Assembly: GCF_026210795.1 (NCBI RefSeq)
Contig: NC_089430.1
Coordinates: forward strand, 3,100,001 to 3,164,000
Origin: Rhizophagus irregularis
Lineage: Eukaryota; Glomeromycota; Glomeromycetes; Glomerales; Glomeraceae
Reading direction: 5' to 3'
DNA length: 64,000 nt
Below the pieces are notes generated by a model. It ran no database searches, was not told where the DNA came from, and saw only the letters and a list, made by a program, of their open reading frames with translations. Made by a program: the position numbers and the translations under genes. Positions 12,837 through 23,448 of the stretch are shown here, in pieces. Each line of letters starts with the position of its first letter. Position 1 is the stretch's first letter.

Positions 12837-14520
12837 TCTTGAAACATTAAAGCGTGAAAATTTTTAATTTTCGAAGAAAGTTTTGATATAAAAAAGTATG
12901 TAGTCTTTAATGGTTCTCCGACTTCTTCGACGAAATTTTTCCGTTAGGGATAAAAAATTTACCACACGAGACATATTAGGCAACTTAGCATGATTTATTA
13001 CACGTTAATAAAATGTTAATTTAGCCATATTTATAAAGATTTTCCAAAAACACTATAACGATAAACATGAAGTAAATATCAAATTGATACCTAATAAGAA
13101 GAAAGAGGATTGACGCGTAATGACTTTCTTAATATTCAGCATGCTAATTTATTAAGTTGTAATGAATTTAACGGTACGTTTATTGTAGGTTTGGATCACA
13201 AGTTCTTTCTGATGAAATTCACTCGTTATAAGAAACCAAATAAAAAATTTATTTTTATGTCACTTATTATATACTTTTTATTTTTTTTTTATTTTTGTAC
13301 TTTTGAGGAAAACTATCATGATATACCCCTATTCATTTGCTACTGGGCTTTCTTTTTCAAGAATCAAATGCTTCTTGCTGATTTTCTAAACAGATGCTCA
13401 TAAAAGGAGATGAAATTTACATTAAACATTTCGTTGTTGATAAATGCTATTTAGTGACTCATTTTCTTTTCTTTTTTTTTATTTTTCATATATTAAATGC
13501 AACATCAAAATCTGAGCTATCTTTATAATAATGGCAGCGATCATGATTAACGAAAAACGATACTAAACGTTGCATTAAATTTCTTAATTCTTTTCAGTAT
13601 TAGTAAACGCTATTATTGTTTCAATCAATTATATTTCAGACCGGCAGATGCTAAAGGAATTACTGTATAACATATGTAAATGATATTCGCGAGTATTTCT
13701 CATTTCTCAGCAATCCAAGTCTTCATAATCACAAGCATACAGAGACTATTTTTAAATTATTTTATTGTAACAACTCTAGAGCTTTGAATTCCTAATTATA
13801 TACTGATATCTTATTTTCATGAAGAGGACGTCAGTATCAAAGCATGACTACAATGTACAAAATTAAATTCATATTTAATTAAAAAAATTTTAATTTTATC
13901 GTAGAGTAAACTCGTACAGGTTAATGCCTATTTAGGTTTACACTTTATTATTGACTTTGTTATCAATAGAACTTGTAAAGAAAACCTAACGCAACAGTTT
14001 CACGATAATTTCGACAAATATAAAAAGCATATAAAGCTTTCATCAACTCACCACTATGACAAAATTCTGTATTCGCAAAACAAACACAGATTAGATGTGC
14101 ATCACGTACTCTTCATATTATCTAACAATTTTTTGCGAATTGTTTGGTATTTGAAATAATTAAATTAATTAGATTCTGCAATTAATTCTTGTTGAGCGAT
14201 TGCAGCCAATAAATTTTCTCAGATAAACGATATACTATACATCTTATCTGTACATGTATGCGTGTAAATTACGATATTTGGTTTTATTGTTAAACGAACT
14301 GAAGTTCTTTTGCATTCCTAAACTTTATTCTATCGGGGAAAGTAATAAGTATCAACCTGATCATCTTATTAGAAATTTGGGTGGCTTGGATGATGATCAA
14401 TTTTACGTAAACGTGATTGGTGGTATGCAAATTGAACGACGATAACTTGCGGCTAATATTTTTCAGTTAAAACTATTTTTTACTTAAAAAAAAAAAAATC
14501 TATTTAAAAATAATTCAAGT
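12837..14520. other. intergenic, no gene supported
   Basis: Several short frames exist (13110-13403 +, 14254-14445 +). The first is dominated by Phe/Tyr from A/T runs. The second has mixed composition but no motif and no splice partners. A T-tract and A-tract immediately precede the FOL3 start. Confidence 0.45.
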
Positions 14521-15840
14521 ATGTCAACAGGTATTAACTTGGGCTTAGAAAGAATATTTTCTCTCTTAGAATTAATAAATAATCCACATAAACGACTTTC
14601 AGTAATTCATATAGCTGGTACTAATGGTAAAGGTTCAACATCAGCGTATATAGATTCAATTCTTTTACAATCAGGTTATAAAACTGGAAGGTTTAATTCG
14701 CCACATTTGCTTGAACCTCGCGATTCAATTAGAATAAATGGGTTGCCGATATCAAAAGAAGATTTCTTAAAAACAAGTGAAATTATAACGAATGTAAATT
14801 CCACTAATAATTTAGAGTCAAGTCCATTTGAAATATTAACAGCTATATCTTTATATTGGTTTGATAAACAACAAGTAGATGTTTCTATAGTCGAAGTTGG
14901 ATTGGGTGGAAGATTAGACGCGACAAATGTTTTTGATAATGTTTTATCAAGTATTATTACTTCTTTAGGAATGGATCATACAAATTTTTTGGGCGATAAT
15001 ATTGAATCTATTGCAAAAGAAAAAGCTGGAATTATGAAAAAAAATGGAAATGTTATTATTGCCCCACAGATTGAAGAAAAAGCTTTAGATACATTAAAGA
15101 GATGTGCTGAAGAAGTTGGTTGTGCAAAAATTTTACTTGTTGATGGTGCAAAATGGGAACAAGAACGATCAGGATTAGCTTCAACTAAATTTTTAGATAA
15201 TACATATATTAAAATTAATATTCCACTACCTGGGGATATTCAATTAGAAAATTCTGCTACTGCTATTTTTGCTATAGATCTCTTAAGAAAGACCGAAAAG
15301 AAATTTGCAAATATAACTAATAAAGATATCATTGTTGGAATAGAATCAACTAAGTGGCCAGGAAGATTACAGTGGATAGATGCTTCTATATTATCGAATG
15401 TTCTTGAATTTTCTGTAACTTCTAATCTTTTGATTGATGGTGCTCATAATCCACAAGCTGTAAAATCATTAAGAACATTTATCGACAAACAATATGAGAA
15501 TAAATTAATTAAAATTCATTGGATATTTGCTGCTACAAAAGGAAAGAATATTACAGAAATTTTTGAAATTTTATTAAATGATAATGATTTGTTAACAGCT
15601 GTCGATTTTTCACAGGTGGAAGGTATGCCATGGATAAGTTGTTATGACCCTAAAGAAATCATAAAAGTTGCAAGGGATGTGAAAGAAAATATTGACACTT
15701 TTGTTGCTGAAAATTTAAGAGAAGCACTTTATCATGCTTATACAAAGTGTAACAAAGAAGGTGGATTAGTTGTATTATGTGGGAGTTTATATTTTATTTC
15801 AGATTTATTCAGACTCCTTCAAATTGATGTTTACAACTGA
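14521..15840 (+). CDS. FOL3: dihydrofolate synthase (FolC family)
   Basis: Single-exon 439-aa enzyme of the Mur ligase-like FolC family. It joins glutamate to dihydropteroate using ATP to make dihydrofolate, a step of folate synthesis. The P-loop AGTNGKGSTS is at residues ~32-41, followed by SPHLLEPRDSIRING (~60-75), EVGLGGRLDATN (~125-136), LGMDHTNFLGDN and KEKAGIMK, and the late DGAHNPQA motif near 306. Length fits yeast FOL3 (427 aa) better than the longer folylpolyglutamate synthases such as MET7. The start is the first in-frame ATG and leaves little sequence before the P-loop, typical for cytosolic FOL3. Folylpolyglutamate synthase is the main alternative. Confidence 0.88.
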   Translation: MSTGINLGLERIFSLLELINNPHKRLSVIHIAGTNGKGSTSAYIDSILLQSGYKTGRFNSPHLLEPRDSIRINGLPISKEDFLKTSEIITNVNSTNNLESSPFEILTAISLYWFDKQQVDVSIVEVGLGGRLDATNVFDNVLSSIITSLGMDHTNFLGDNIESIAKEKAGIMKKNGNVIIAPQIEEKALDTLKRCAEEVGCAKILLVDGAKWEQERSGLASTKFLDNTYIKINIPLPGDIQLENSATAIFAIDLLRKTEKKFANITNKDIIVGIESTKWPGRLQWIDASILSNVLEFSVTSNLLIDGAHNPQAVKSLRTFIDKQYENKLIKIHWIFAATKGKNITEIFEILLNDNDLLTAVDFSQVEGMPWISCYDPKEIIKVARDVKENIDTFVAENLREALYHAYTKCNKEGGLVVLCGSLYFISDLFRLLQIDVYN

Positions 15841-15936
15841 AAATTTAAAAAAAAAATAAATAAATTTCTTTTAAAAAATCTATATTATTGATTCAAATCT
15901 TTTTTAAAAATTTTTAATTATTCACATTTTTTGATA

Positions 15937-16783
15937 TCACGAATAAAAAGAATTTTTAACAAACGTTCTAAGAAATTCAATATTAAAGCCACCATAACTA
16001 TGATCATGAGAAGGAAATATATGTTCGACATTATCTAGTTGAGAAATTTGATTTATAGCTAGTTTAATATTATTTAGTTGAGTTGTGGTTAAAGTTAATG
16101 GTAACATAATTGATGGATTCGATGAAAGAGGAATATGTGAAACGTTTGTAATCATATCTCCAATGAAAATTGAATTCGTGGGAATATGCAAAAATGAAAG
16201 TGAGCCTATTATTTCAAAAAAAAAAAAAAAAATTATTAAGAACGATTAGCATTGAACCTTCTTTCAAATATATATATATATATATAATTTTCTTATTACC
16301 TGATGGATTTCCAAGTGTAAAGATCGGTTTAAGAATATTATAATATTCGAATTCATCCTCATTACCTTGTTTAATTATTTGATACTTATCCAAAACTTCT
16401 TCTTTTACATTTTTAAACAAATAATCATAACTCTTGATATCTCCGGATTCTCCAAGTAACACTTTAACTTCGTTATATTCTTCTAGTAATTTGGATACAG
16501 AACCCGTATGATCATAATTATTATCGGTTAACCCGATGTATTTTAAATTAAAATCTGAATATGAAGAGAAATGATCGGAAAGAGCGATCAAAAGTTGATT
16601 AGTGTTAGTTGGATCTGATGTATCAAGCAGGATACAATCTCCAGTCATAGGAACGTGAATGAGGAATACATTAATCGGATATGAAAGTTTTGCATAATTT
16701 TGACTAAAGGTTGCTCGATATATATTTGGTAAAATCTCTGTGAATTTTTGAAAATCGGGTAGTCTAGCTAAAGAATTGTTCAT
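15937..16783 (-). CDS. metallo-beta-lactamase-fold protein, altered metal site
   Basis: Minus strand, exon 1 16300-16783 and exon 2 15937-16205, 250 aa starting MNNSLARLPDFQKF. The fold is visible from YPINVFLIHVPMTGDCILLDTSD, then LTDNNYDHTGS, where the family normally has TH-x-H-x-DH, and LGNPSGSLSFLHIPTNSIFIGDM, where it normally has GHTPGS. The joined splice (GNPS|GS) restores this block and confirms the intron. The C-terminal SHDHSYGG keeps a His pair. Two His of the first motif and the His of GHT appear replaced by Asp/Asn, so hydrolase activity is uncertain. An upstream in-frame ATG at 16873 would add ~30 basic residues that look like leader. The intron contains poly-A and (AT)n runs. 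It is convergent with FOL3. Confidence 0.8.
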
Positions 16784-17554
16784 TTTTTCTTTTTTATGTG
16801 AAAAAAAACTTTGAATTTTGGAATAGTTAACTTTTCTGTCTAAAAAAAATTTTTTTACAAAAAAATCAATCAATCGAATTAAATATAAAAAAATTGTGAA
16901 ACAAACAAAGCGGAATCAAAATTACCAAATTCCGGTAGAAAAAAAAAATCTTATTATGCGCAGTATTAGTGTAATAATTAGTCACTCTCGAAAGAAAACA
17001 ATACTAGAGAGTAGAGAGTAATAATTCTGTAAAACATTAATTCATTATAATTTAAGGCAGATACTATTGTAGACTAGATAAAAGTGACGCGATTTTTATT
17101 TATGATTAATTTGATTAATTAATACCCATAAATATCGTAGTAAGAACTCGTAGTACTGATAAATGATAATACGCGGGCTTCGTCAATTTTTTTTTTGCTG
17201 CGTCATATATGATATATTGAAACATAATAAGGTACAACGTAAATTATATGCAAGATTACATCATCAGCTATGAAATATATTAGAAGTAATGACTCATTTT
17301 GATATACTCTGGTTCATCGCGTTCTGATGTAGCTAATTCAATCACCGATCAATTTTTATTTTACATAATAAAATTTTATTCAATTAATTGTATTATTTTT
17401 TTGAAATTATAAGTTTAAAAATAAACAAAAATATCTATATATTTTTATTGTTACAGTAAATCTTTTGCTAATCAGATTGAAAATGAAATACTTGCGTTGT
17501 TTCTACTTAAAATTTTGTGTCGCTCGACGCAAGTTTCATTAAAATATTACGGCT
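16784..17554. other. intergenic
   Basis: AT-rich sequence between the MBL-fold gene and the 3' end of the glycosyltransferase gene, both on the minus strand. No gene or repeat was recognised. Confidence 0.45.
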
Positions 17555-19384
17555 TTAATGGTCCATCTTATGGTCAAGTGTTATTTTCGTCTCAGGATCT
17601 ATTTCCAATAATTTCATTTTACCTATAGCATCAATGATCGGTTTTGCAGGGCAACCATCGGGAGCATAATGTACAACGAAATCACCATGTATATATCGAG
17701 ATGGGAAAGTATTAAAAGTACGATCATCTTGGTCTAGCCATAAAGTCTGCGATTTAAAAATTTAAAAAAATTATATATAAGTTACACATTTGTTATCTTC
17801 GACCTAAAAACAAAATTTATAATTTCAACTTACTCCAGGTGCCCAATCTGGTTCTCTTATAAGGTCCCACATGGCATGTTGTTCATACATATGGCCCAAA
17901 TAAAGATCTCTTCTATTTTGTGCAATTCTCAAAAAATCTCGACTCCATTGAGAATTTCTCATCATAAACACTCCAGCATTAATCATCACATCGTGAACTG
18001 GTCTCGCAACAATTAAGTGCTTCTTTTCAAATTCTTCCCACCCACCAACTATTTCAGCAAATTTTTCAAAAAGACCTTCTACAGTTACATTATAATTCAT
18101 TATTACGGTATCCATATCGAGCCAGAATACCCAGTCATAATGCGGAAGAACTTTTTCAATAGCATCAAACTTGCCCCACACAGTTTTACGTTTTTTACTA
18201 ACTTGTTGAGTAAATTCAGCGGATCTTCCTACAAAAGAGTATCCATTTCTTTGAGCATAACCACGTTTGTTATCACCTGTTATACGAGCTGCGGGGAGCA
18301 TACAAAGATTATCATAAACGAAACTGCTAGTGATAACAGCAATATTTAATTTATTTGGGTCATTTCGAGGATGACAAATCAAAGTTTTGGGAATTGAAAG
18401 ATGTTCAACTAAATCCCTCATATCATCTTCTAGGTATACACGACCAACAGCTATAGTTTTTTCAATGGAAACATTCTCTACGGCATTTGGAAATTCGACA
18501 ATTCCGATTTCATCATTCACAAGATATAAATCGGCCTCATTAGGATATTCTTGGTAATATTGGAAAGCTCGTGTAATCGGATTTGTGAAGTTTGAGTTAA
18601 CGATTTTAATGCTATTTTTTGAATTGAGAATGGGAGCAATAGCATCACGGCCAAGAATGATGGCCATATCATCAGCATCTTCCGTCATGAATGAACCCCA
18701 CACAAGTCTACGTTTTTGAGTTTGCGTCAATACATTTCCGTTAATGGACTCTTCCAAAACTTGTTGAAGTTTTTTAAGATTAACAAGAGCCTTGTCATTA
18801 ATAATTACAAGATAATTATAATTAATATCTTTATTAGCTCCGAGATCTTGTGCCTAGAAAATAATGAAATTTGGTTTGCTAAATATACGTATAAAAATAT
18901 ATTTATAAAACAATAAAAATTTTGATTAATTTACCCATTGGAGAATGTTTTCTTGAAATTTTTGATCGCTGAGATTTGGAAATTCCTTAATATCATCGTA
19001 TTCAACAACTTCTGCAGTAAAGTCTCTTAACTTGCCTCTTTCTACACTTTTATATGGTTCAATTAAGAACTTATAATAAACGTTACCATCTTGGAACATA
19101 CATGGTTCCAAGTTATTCTTTATACCAAAAAGTGCTTCCCTTAATAAACTCCTTTGACGTATAGCGCCAACTGTAGAGGTAATCGCAAATAATATATTAT
19201 AATTTCCTGGTTCTCCTGTTGTTTTGTCTGCTTCATTATCTATGATTTCATTACCTAGTATTTGGTCATAAGGATTGGAAATATAGGATAGAATAAGAAG
19301 AAAAGTTATAAGAAATATTGCCACATAAATGTTTATTCTACGAAAAGGGCCTTGCACGGACACTTTGCCGTCTTTCTTTCCCAT
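17555..19384 (-). CDS. two-domain glycosyltransferase (GT31-like + GT34)
   Basis: Minus strand, three exons 18935-19384, 17834-18853, 17555-17746, all in phase 0, 553 aa. It is a type II membrane protein: short basic cytosolic end, one membrane segment (IYVAIFLITFLLILSY, residues ~20-35), then a lumenal part. Residues ~60-250 resemble a galactosyltransferase (GT31) domain: NILFAITSTVGAIRQRSLLREA, VYYKFLIEP, YDDIKEFPNLSDQKFQENIL, but YLVIINDKALVNL stands where a DDD motif is expected. Residues ~290-550 are a GT34 (GMA12/MNN10) domain with YAQRNGYSF, VWGKFDAIEKVLPHYDWVFW, the DxD in LDMDTVIMN (~397), INAGVFMMRNS, QHAMWDL and the end HGDFVVHYAP. GT34 enzymes transfer galactose or mannose to glycans in the Golgi. 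The second half is probably the active one. Confidence 0.85.
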
Positions 19385-20154
19385 CTTATTATTTTATTGA
19401 AAGAAAGAACTGGACGGATAAAAAGACAGAGACACAACCGAAGTTATTAAATGGAAAATCATTTTAACCATTTCAGTCATTTTTTCATTTATAAATGAGT
19501 GGTTGCACATACACCAATTGGCTGATATACTTTTAAGTTCAAACTTTAAGAGTAGATAAAAATAGGAATTCAAATATTAATTTAGGTACACCTTTTATGG
19601 AAATAATTATTTTTGGCATCAGAATTTAGTTACACCGATTGATTAGAACATGAAATTTTCCTTGGGATTAAATAAAATTTATTTAGTAATATCGTCATTC
19701 ATTAAATTTTAAGAACAAGAAACCAAATATAAACAAACTACTTATAATTGTTAAATTAATCAAAGGAAAGTACGTGTTGTATCAGTAACTCCTTTCATTC
19801 TTTAAATTATAAATAAATAATATACAAATTTAGATACAATGCTTGGATATTCTGAATTAACTTCTAAAATTCGTAAAATATTTTTATTCATTGATTCTGA
19901 GGTTTTAATTTAAGCTTTTCGAAATGTTTTAATTATTCACGGAAAGTGGCACGGATCGAAACAAGAAATATACGGTATTATCGAAATTTTTATTAATGTA
20001 GATAAAGTTCATATTGGTTCATACTTCATATTTATCAGTTTATACATTTCCAGCATCTTGTTATATACCATGATCATAACCTAAGCTTCTGATTTCCTAA
20101 TATAAAAAAGGCCACATTTCTGAGTGAGGAACAGTCACTAAATCGAGTCAGATC
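19385..20154. other. intergenic upstream of glycosyltransferase gene
   Basis: No gene supported. It should contain the promoter of the minus-strand glycosyltransferase gene in its first few hundred bases. Confidence 0.45.
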
Positions 20155-21226
20155 TTGTCATTATTATTATTAATCGCTATGTATTTCTATAAAAATAAAC
20201 TTAATAAATATAACAGAGTTGTACAAGAAAAATTGGAACTTACAAGACTCTCAGATATTCTCTTCGGGTCTGAAAACATAAAACTACGAATTATTAAAAG
20301 TTGTCTGTTTAACGCACTCGGAATATCCTGTTTTGTACCCCTTGACGAGCATTCTCCAGTTAATGGTGTTATGACATACGTCTTTCCCTAATAGAAATTG
20401 CATTGGTGTATCCTTTAAGTAATAAACACAGGAAGGGATGGATGTATTACACCCATGAAGCGTATATCAAAGAATATAAAGAGTCTTGGATGGCAATCGT
20501 AGAATTGGGTTTCGAATGGTCGAATTACTGGCTAATGTTTAACAGTTAGAGGCAGTAGATGTCTACATAATAATATACACATAGCTAGCTCTCACAATCC
20601 ATCATTCAAAGAATTACTTCAACATAAACCCGTGTATCCGCTAATATTCTCGCATCTTTTTAGAATAGAAATCGGAATTACGAGCATGATATTATAAATG
20701 AACTAGAGGATATATTTGTGCGGAAGATTGGAGAGAGCCAAATTATATATTGTATATTCTTATGCCAAATTCAACGTTCTTTCCCTGTATATAGAAATGT
20801 AGGCTGAAATAAAAATAGGTTCAACAAGGGTCAATAATATTGTTCTTTTAATATTAATATTTGCCTTCTTGAAAATATAGTACAAGTCATGAAATCGCTG
20901 GTGAAGATTTTCGAGGTTCTTTGTTATTTTATTTATTCCGATGATTTTGCTCATTTGCGCCTTAAATTCATTTGAGATCTTATAAGATCACTGCTAAAAC
21001 TGTTATAAATTTTGTTACCGGTCAGCTTTCATTAGCTCTATTTATTACCAATGAGGAAAAACAAAAGGGTAAAATTTTAAGCGTTAGAAGATCTAAGCAT
21101 TCGAGATATACTCAAGTAATGGATCTCGTGTCTTTGACATTATTGTTGGAGAACTATACTCAAAACGGGTTTCAAGCTCAATGTTGTAAAATCAATCAGA
21201 TTACCATCAAACTTATTACCTATTAA
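20155..21226 (+). pseudogene. possible eroded gene of unknown family
   Basis: Several plus-strand fragments have protein-like composition unlike the surrounding A/T noise. They are 20155-20391 (ELTRLSDILFGSENIKLRII), about 20428-20547 (WMYYTHEAYIKEYKESWMAI), about 20665-20800 (NYEHDIINELEDIFVRKIG) and 20972-21226 (TQVMDLVSLTLLLENYTQNG). They are separated by stops and no consistent splice joins were found. I do not recognise the family. It could be a decayed gene or chance. Confidence 0.25.
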
Positions 21227-21805
21227 TTTCATGTGTATAATATACTATTCATCGAGAATTAAAGCTTTTTGCTACTTGCGATTCACTAATATTAAGCAAT
21301 ACATTAATTATCGAACATGCTTTCGCAACGTTGTCACGGCTAAATATATATCTAATCAATATTTTTTTTTTTATTCGAATTTCTAACTACGTATTGATAA
21401 AAAAGCTTAAAGAATTGATATCAAGGATCAATTTATCAAAATGATTGGTTCAATCACTTGCCATCACTATTAGTATATATAATGTGATGTAATTTATAAA
21501 TATAAAAAAAAAGGATCAATCGAAAATATCATAATTATGTACGAGTTTAAAAGTAAAGAATTTAAAAACTCAATTAAATTTTCTTCAAATCAACTGATGT
21601 TAAATTATTTTGACTCTCTCAAAATCAAATCTCTTCTTCTATATATTTGGCTGATTGCCATATTTAAAAAAATGTTCTGTGATAACTCAGGTAATGAGAA
21701 TAAATAAATTATAAATATACGTCGTTTTTCAATACCAGATTTTTTTTTTTACGTTAAAAATTTCTTTGATCATAATCTGGATTAAAATTTTCTTTTTACA
21801 TTATA

Positions 21806-23046
21806 ATGTCAACTTTAAAAGTCCTGGCATCAACATTAGAAATTTCGGAACCATCATCAACACTTTCACTTTATCAAACATCAGCTCCTTCACCTTTTCA
21901 ATCATCCGTCTATGAAAAAGATGAAAAAGAATCGACAATCAAAATTACATCAGTCCCATTAACTATTGTATTAAAAATCTTTACTCGTCGCCTTGAAAAA
22001 GTGTATCGTAATATTCATGAAACCAATATCACTTCTGAGGGTGGTAAACAACGTAAGGTTGTTAAACTACCTGATTTCATCAGAAAAGCCAATTCGGCTT
22101 GTGACATGTATCAAGATTTATTTCAGGATGACATTAAAAATAGTCAAGGTAATATTGGATTGGTCTCGAACTTGGTTGAAGTTTTTGAAGTTTTCGAATA
22201 TGAATGGAAAAATGAATGGAAGAATGAATTAAGTGAAACGAAACAAAAAGAAAATTATAAAGGTATTGTATCCGATGCAACTTTAAGAAATGCTAAAAAT
22301 AAAAAATTGCAAATCAAGCAGCAAATGCATGGTCCTTTACTCGAAAAATCAGTTGGTAAAAAGAAAGAAACGAAAGGTAAAGAAAAGGAGCATCTAATAG
22401 GAGAATCACGAATGAAACCAGAACAAATTCTATCAAAGGATGAAAAAGATGACTTTATGAATGATATCTACAAAGAAAAACCAATTTCCTGGGCTGACGA
22501 TGTTGAAGAAAAGTTCAAGAGTATAAATGAACTTAGGGATGACGAAATAAAATATCAGGATGAATACAGTAACGATGAGAAAGACTTAAATGATAGTGAA
22601 ACTAGTGATATTGAACATGTTAAAGATGAGTCCGGTCAAGACAATGTAACTGTAGAAAAAATTTCCCCTTATCTTTTAAAAGAACATGCTAAACTCATTT
22701 ATGAGGAACTTGAGAAAGAATTTGACACAAGGAGTAAATTGTATGAAATGGATAAAGTACCGCATGTTTCTGCGAAACCTACTGGCAAAATGAAGAAAAC
22801 TGGGCAAAAGAGGCGCCGCTATGAGCATAAACTGGTAATAATTATTTTTTTTTCTTGTTTAATTTTTATCATCATTATTTACCTGTTTTATAAATTATCC
22901 AAAAAAAAATGTAGAAGAGACATGAACGTTCATTGTGCGATGGTGGTTTAATGAACAGGAAAAGAAACGTAAATAAAACGCTCAAAGTTATGAATCGTTG
23001 GAAAATAGTTCTTAAGGGTATTGAAAATGGCACTTGGTCACATTAA
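21806..23046 (+). CDS. charged orphan protein
   Basis: No family recognised. I favour two exons, 21806-22834 and 22915-23046 (386 aa), removing an 80-nt GTAATA...TGTAG intron with a T-rich centre; the downstream frame then stays open for 43 codons. Without splicing the protein is 381 aa and gains a C-terminal hydrophobic helix encoded by intron-like sequence, which I think is less likely. The first ~50 residues are Ser/Thr-rich. Residues ~50-125 look folded (TIVLKIFTRRLEKVYRNIHE, LPDFIRKANSACDMYQDLF). The rest is rich in Lys, Glu and Asp (KKKETKGKEKE, DDEIKYQDEYSNDEKD) with a late helical stretch LLKEHAKLIYEELEKEF and a basic end. Function unknown. Confidence 0.7.
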
Positions 23047-23448
23047 TTTGTTCACATATTACTACTCTTCTCAGGGATTTTGCTGATTAAATTGTTTTAT
23101 TCAAAAAAAATTTACTTTTTCTTTTGCTTACAGATTTCATTGCTTATTAGGAATAATAATATTTTTTTGTATGATATGATCATAAATAAACTTTGAATTA
23201 TAAACATGCTCTAATCTTTTTTATTAACAAATAAAATATATTACATGTTATTTACGGCATTTGCTACAAAATCTAGATCTATTTTTACTGATTTTATTTC
23301 AGACCTGACTTCAATTCACAAGTGAAAAATTAGGAACTCCGGGATAATAATATCTTAATTAATTTTAAGACACTATATTAAAAATTATTTATAAGCTAAA
23401 ATACTAAAATTCAAAATTAATTAAAAGAATAAATCCTAATATACTTAA
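23047..23448. other. convergent 3' intergenic region
   Basis: AT-rich 3' flanks of the convergent orphan gene and EMW1. No other feature seen. Confidence 0.45.

Noticed and set aside
14254-14445. 63-codon frame just upstream of FOL3
   Set aside because: No motif, separate frame, stop well before FOL3; FOL3 has its own good start.
18017-18349. 110-codon plus-strand frame
   Set aside because: Antisense of the GT34 domain, whose motifs are clear on the minus strand.
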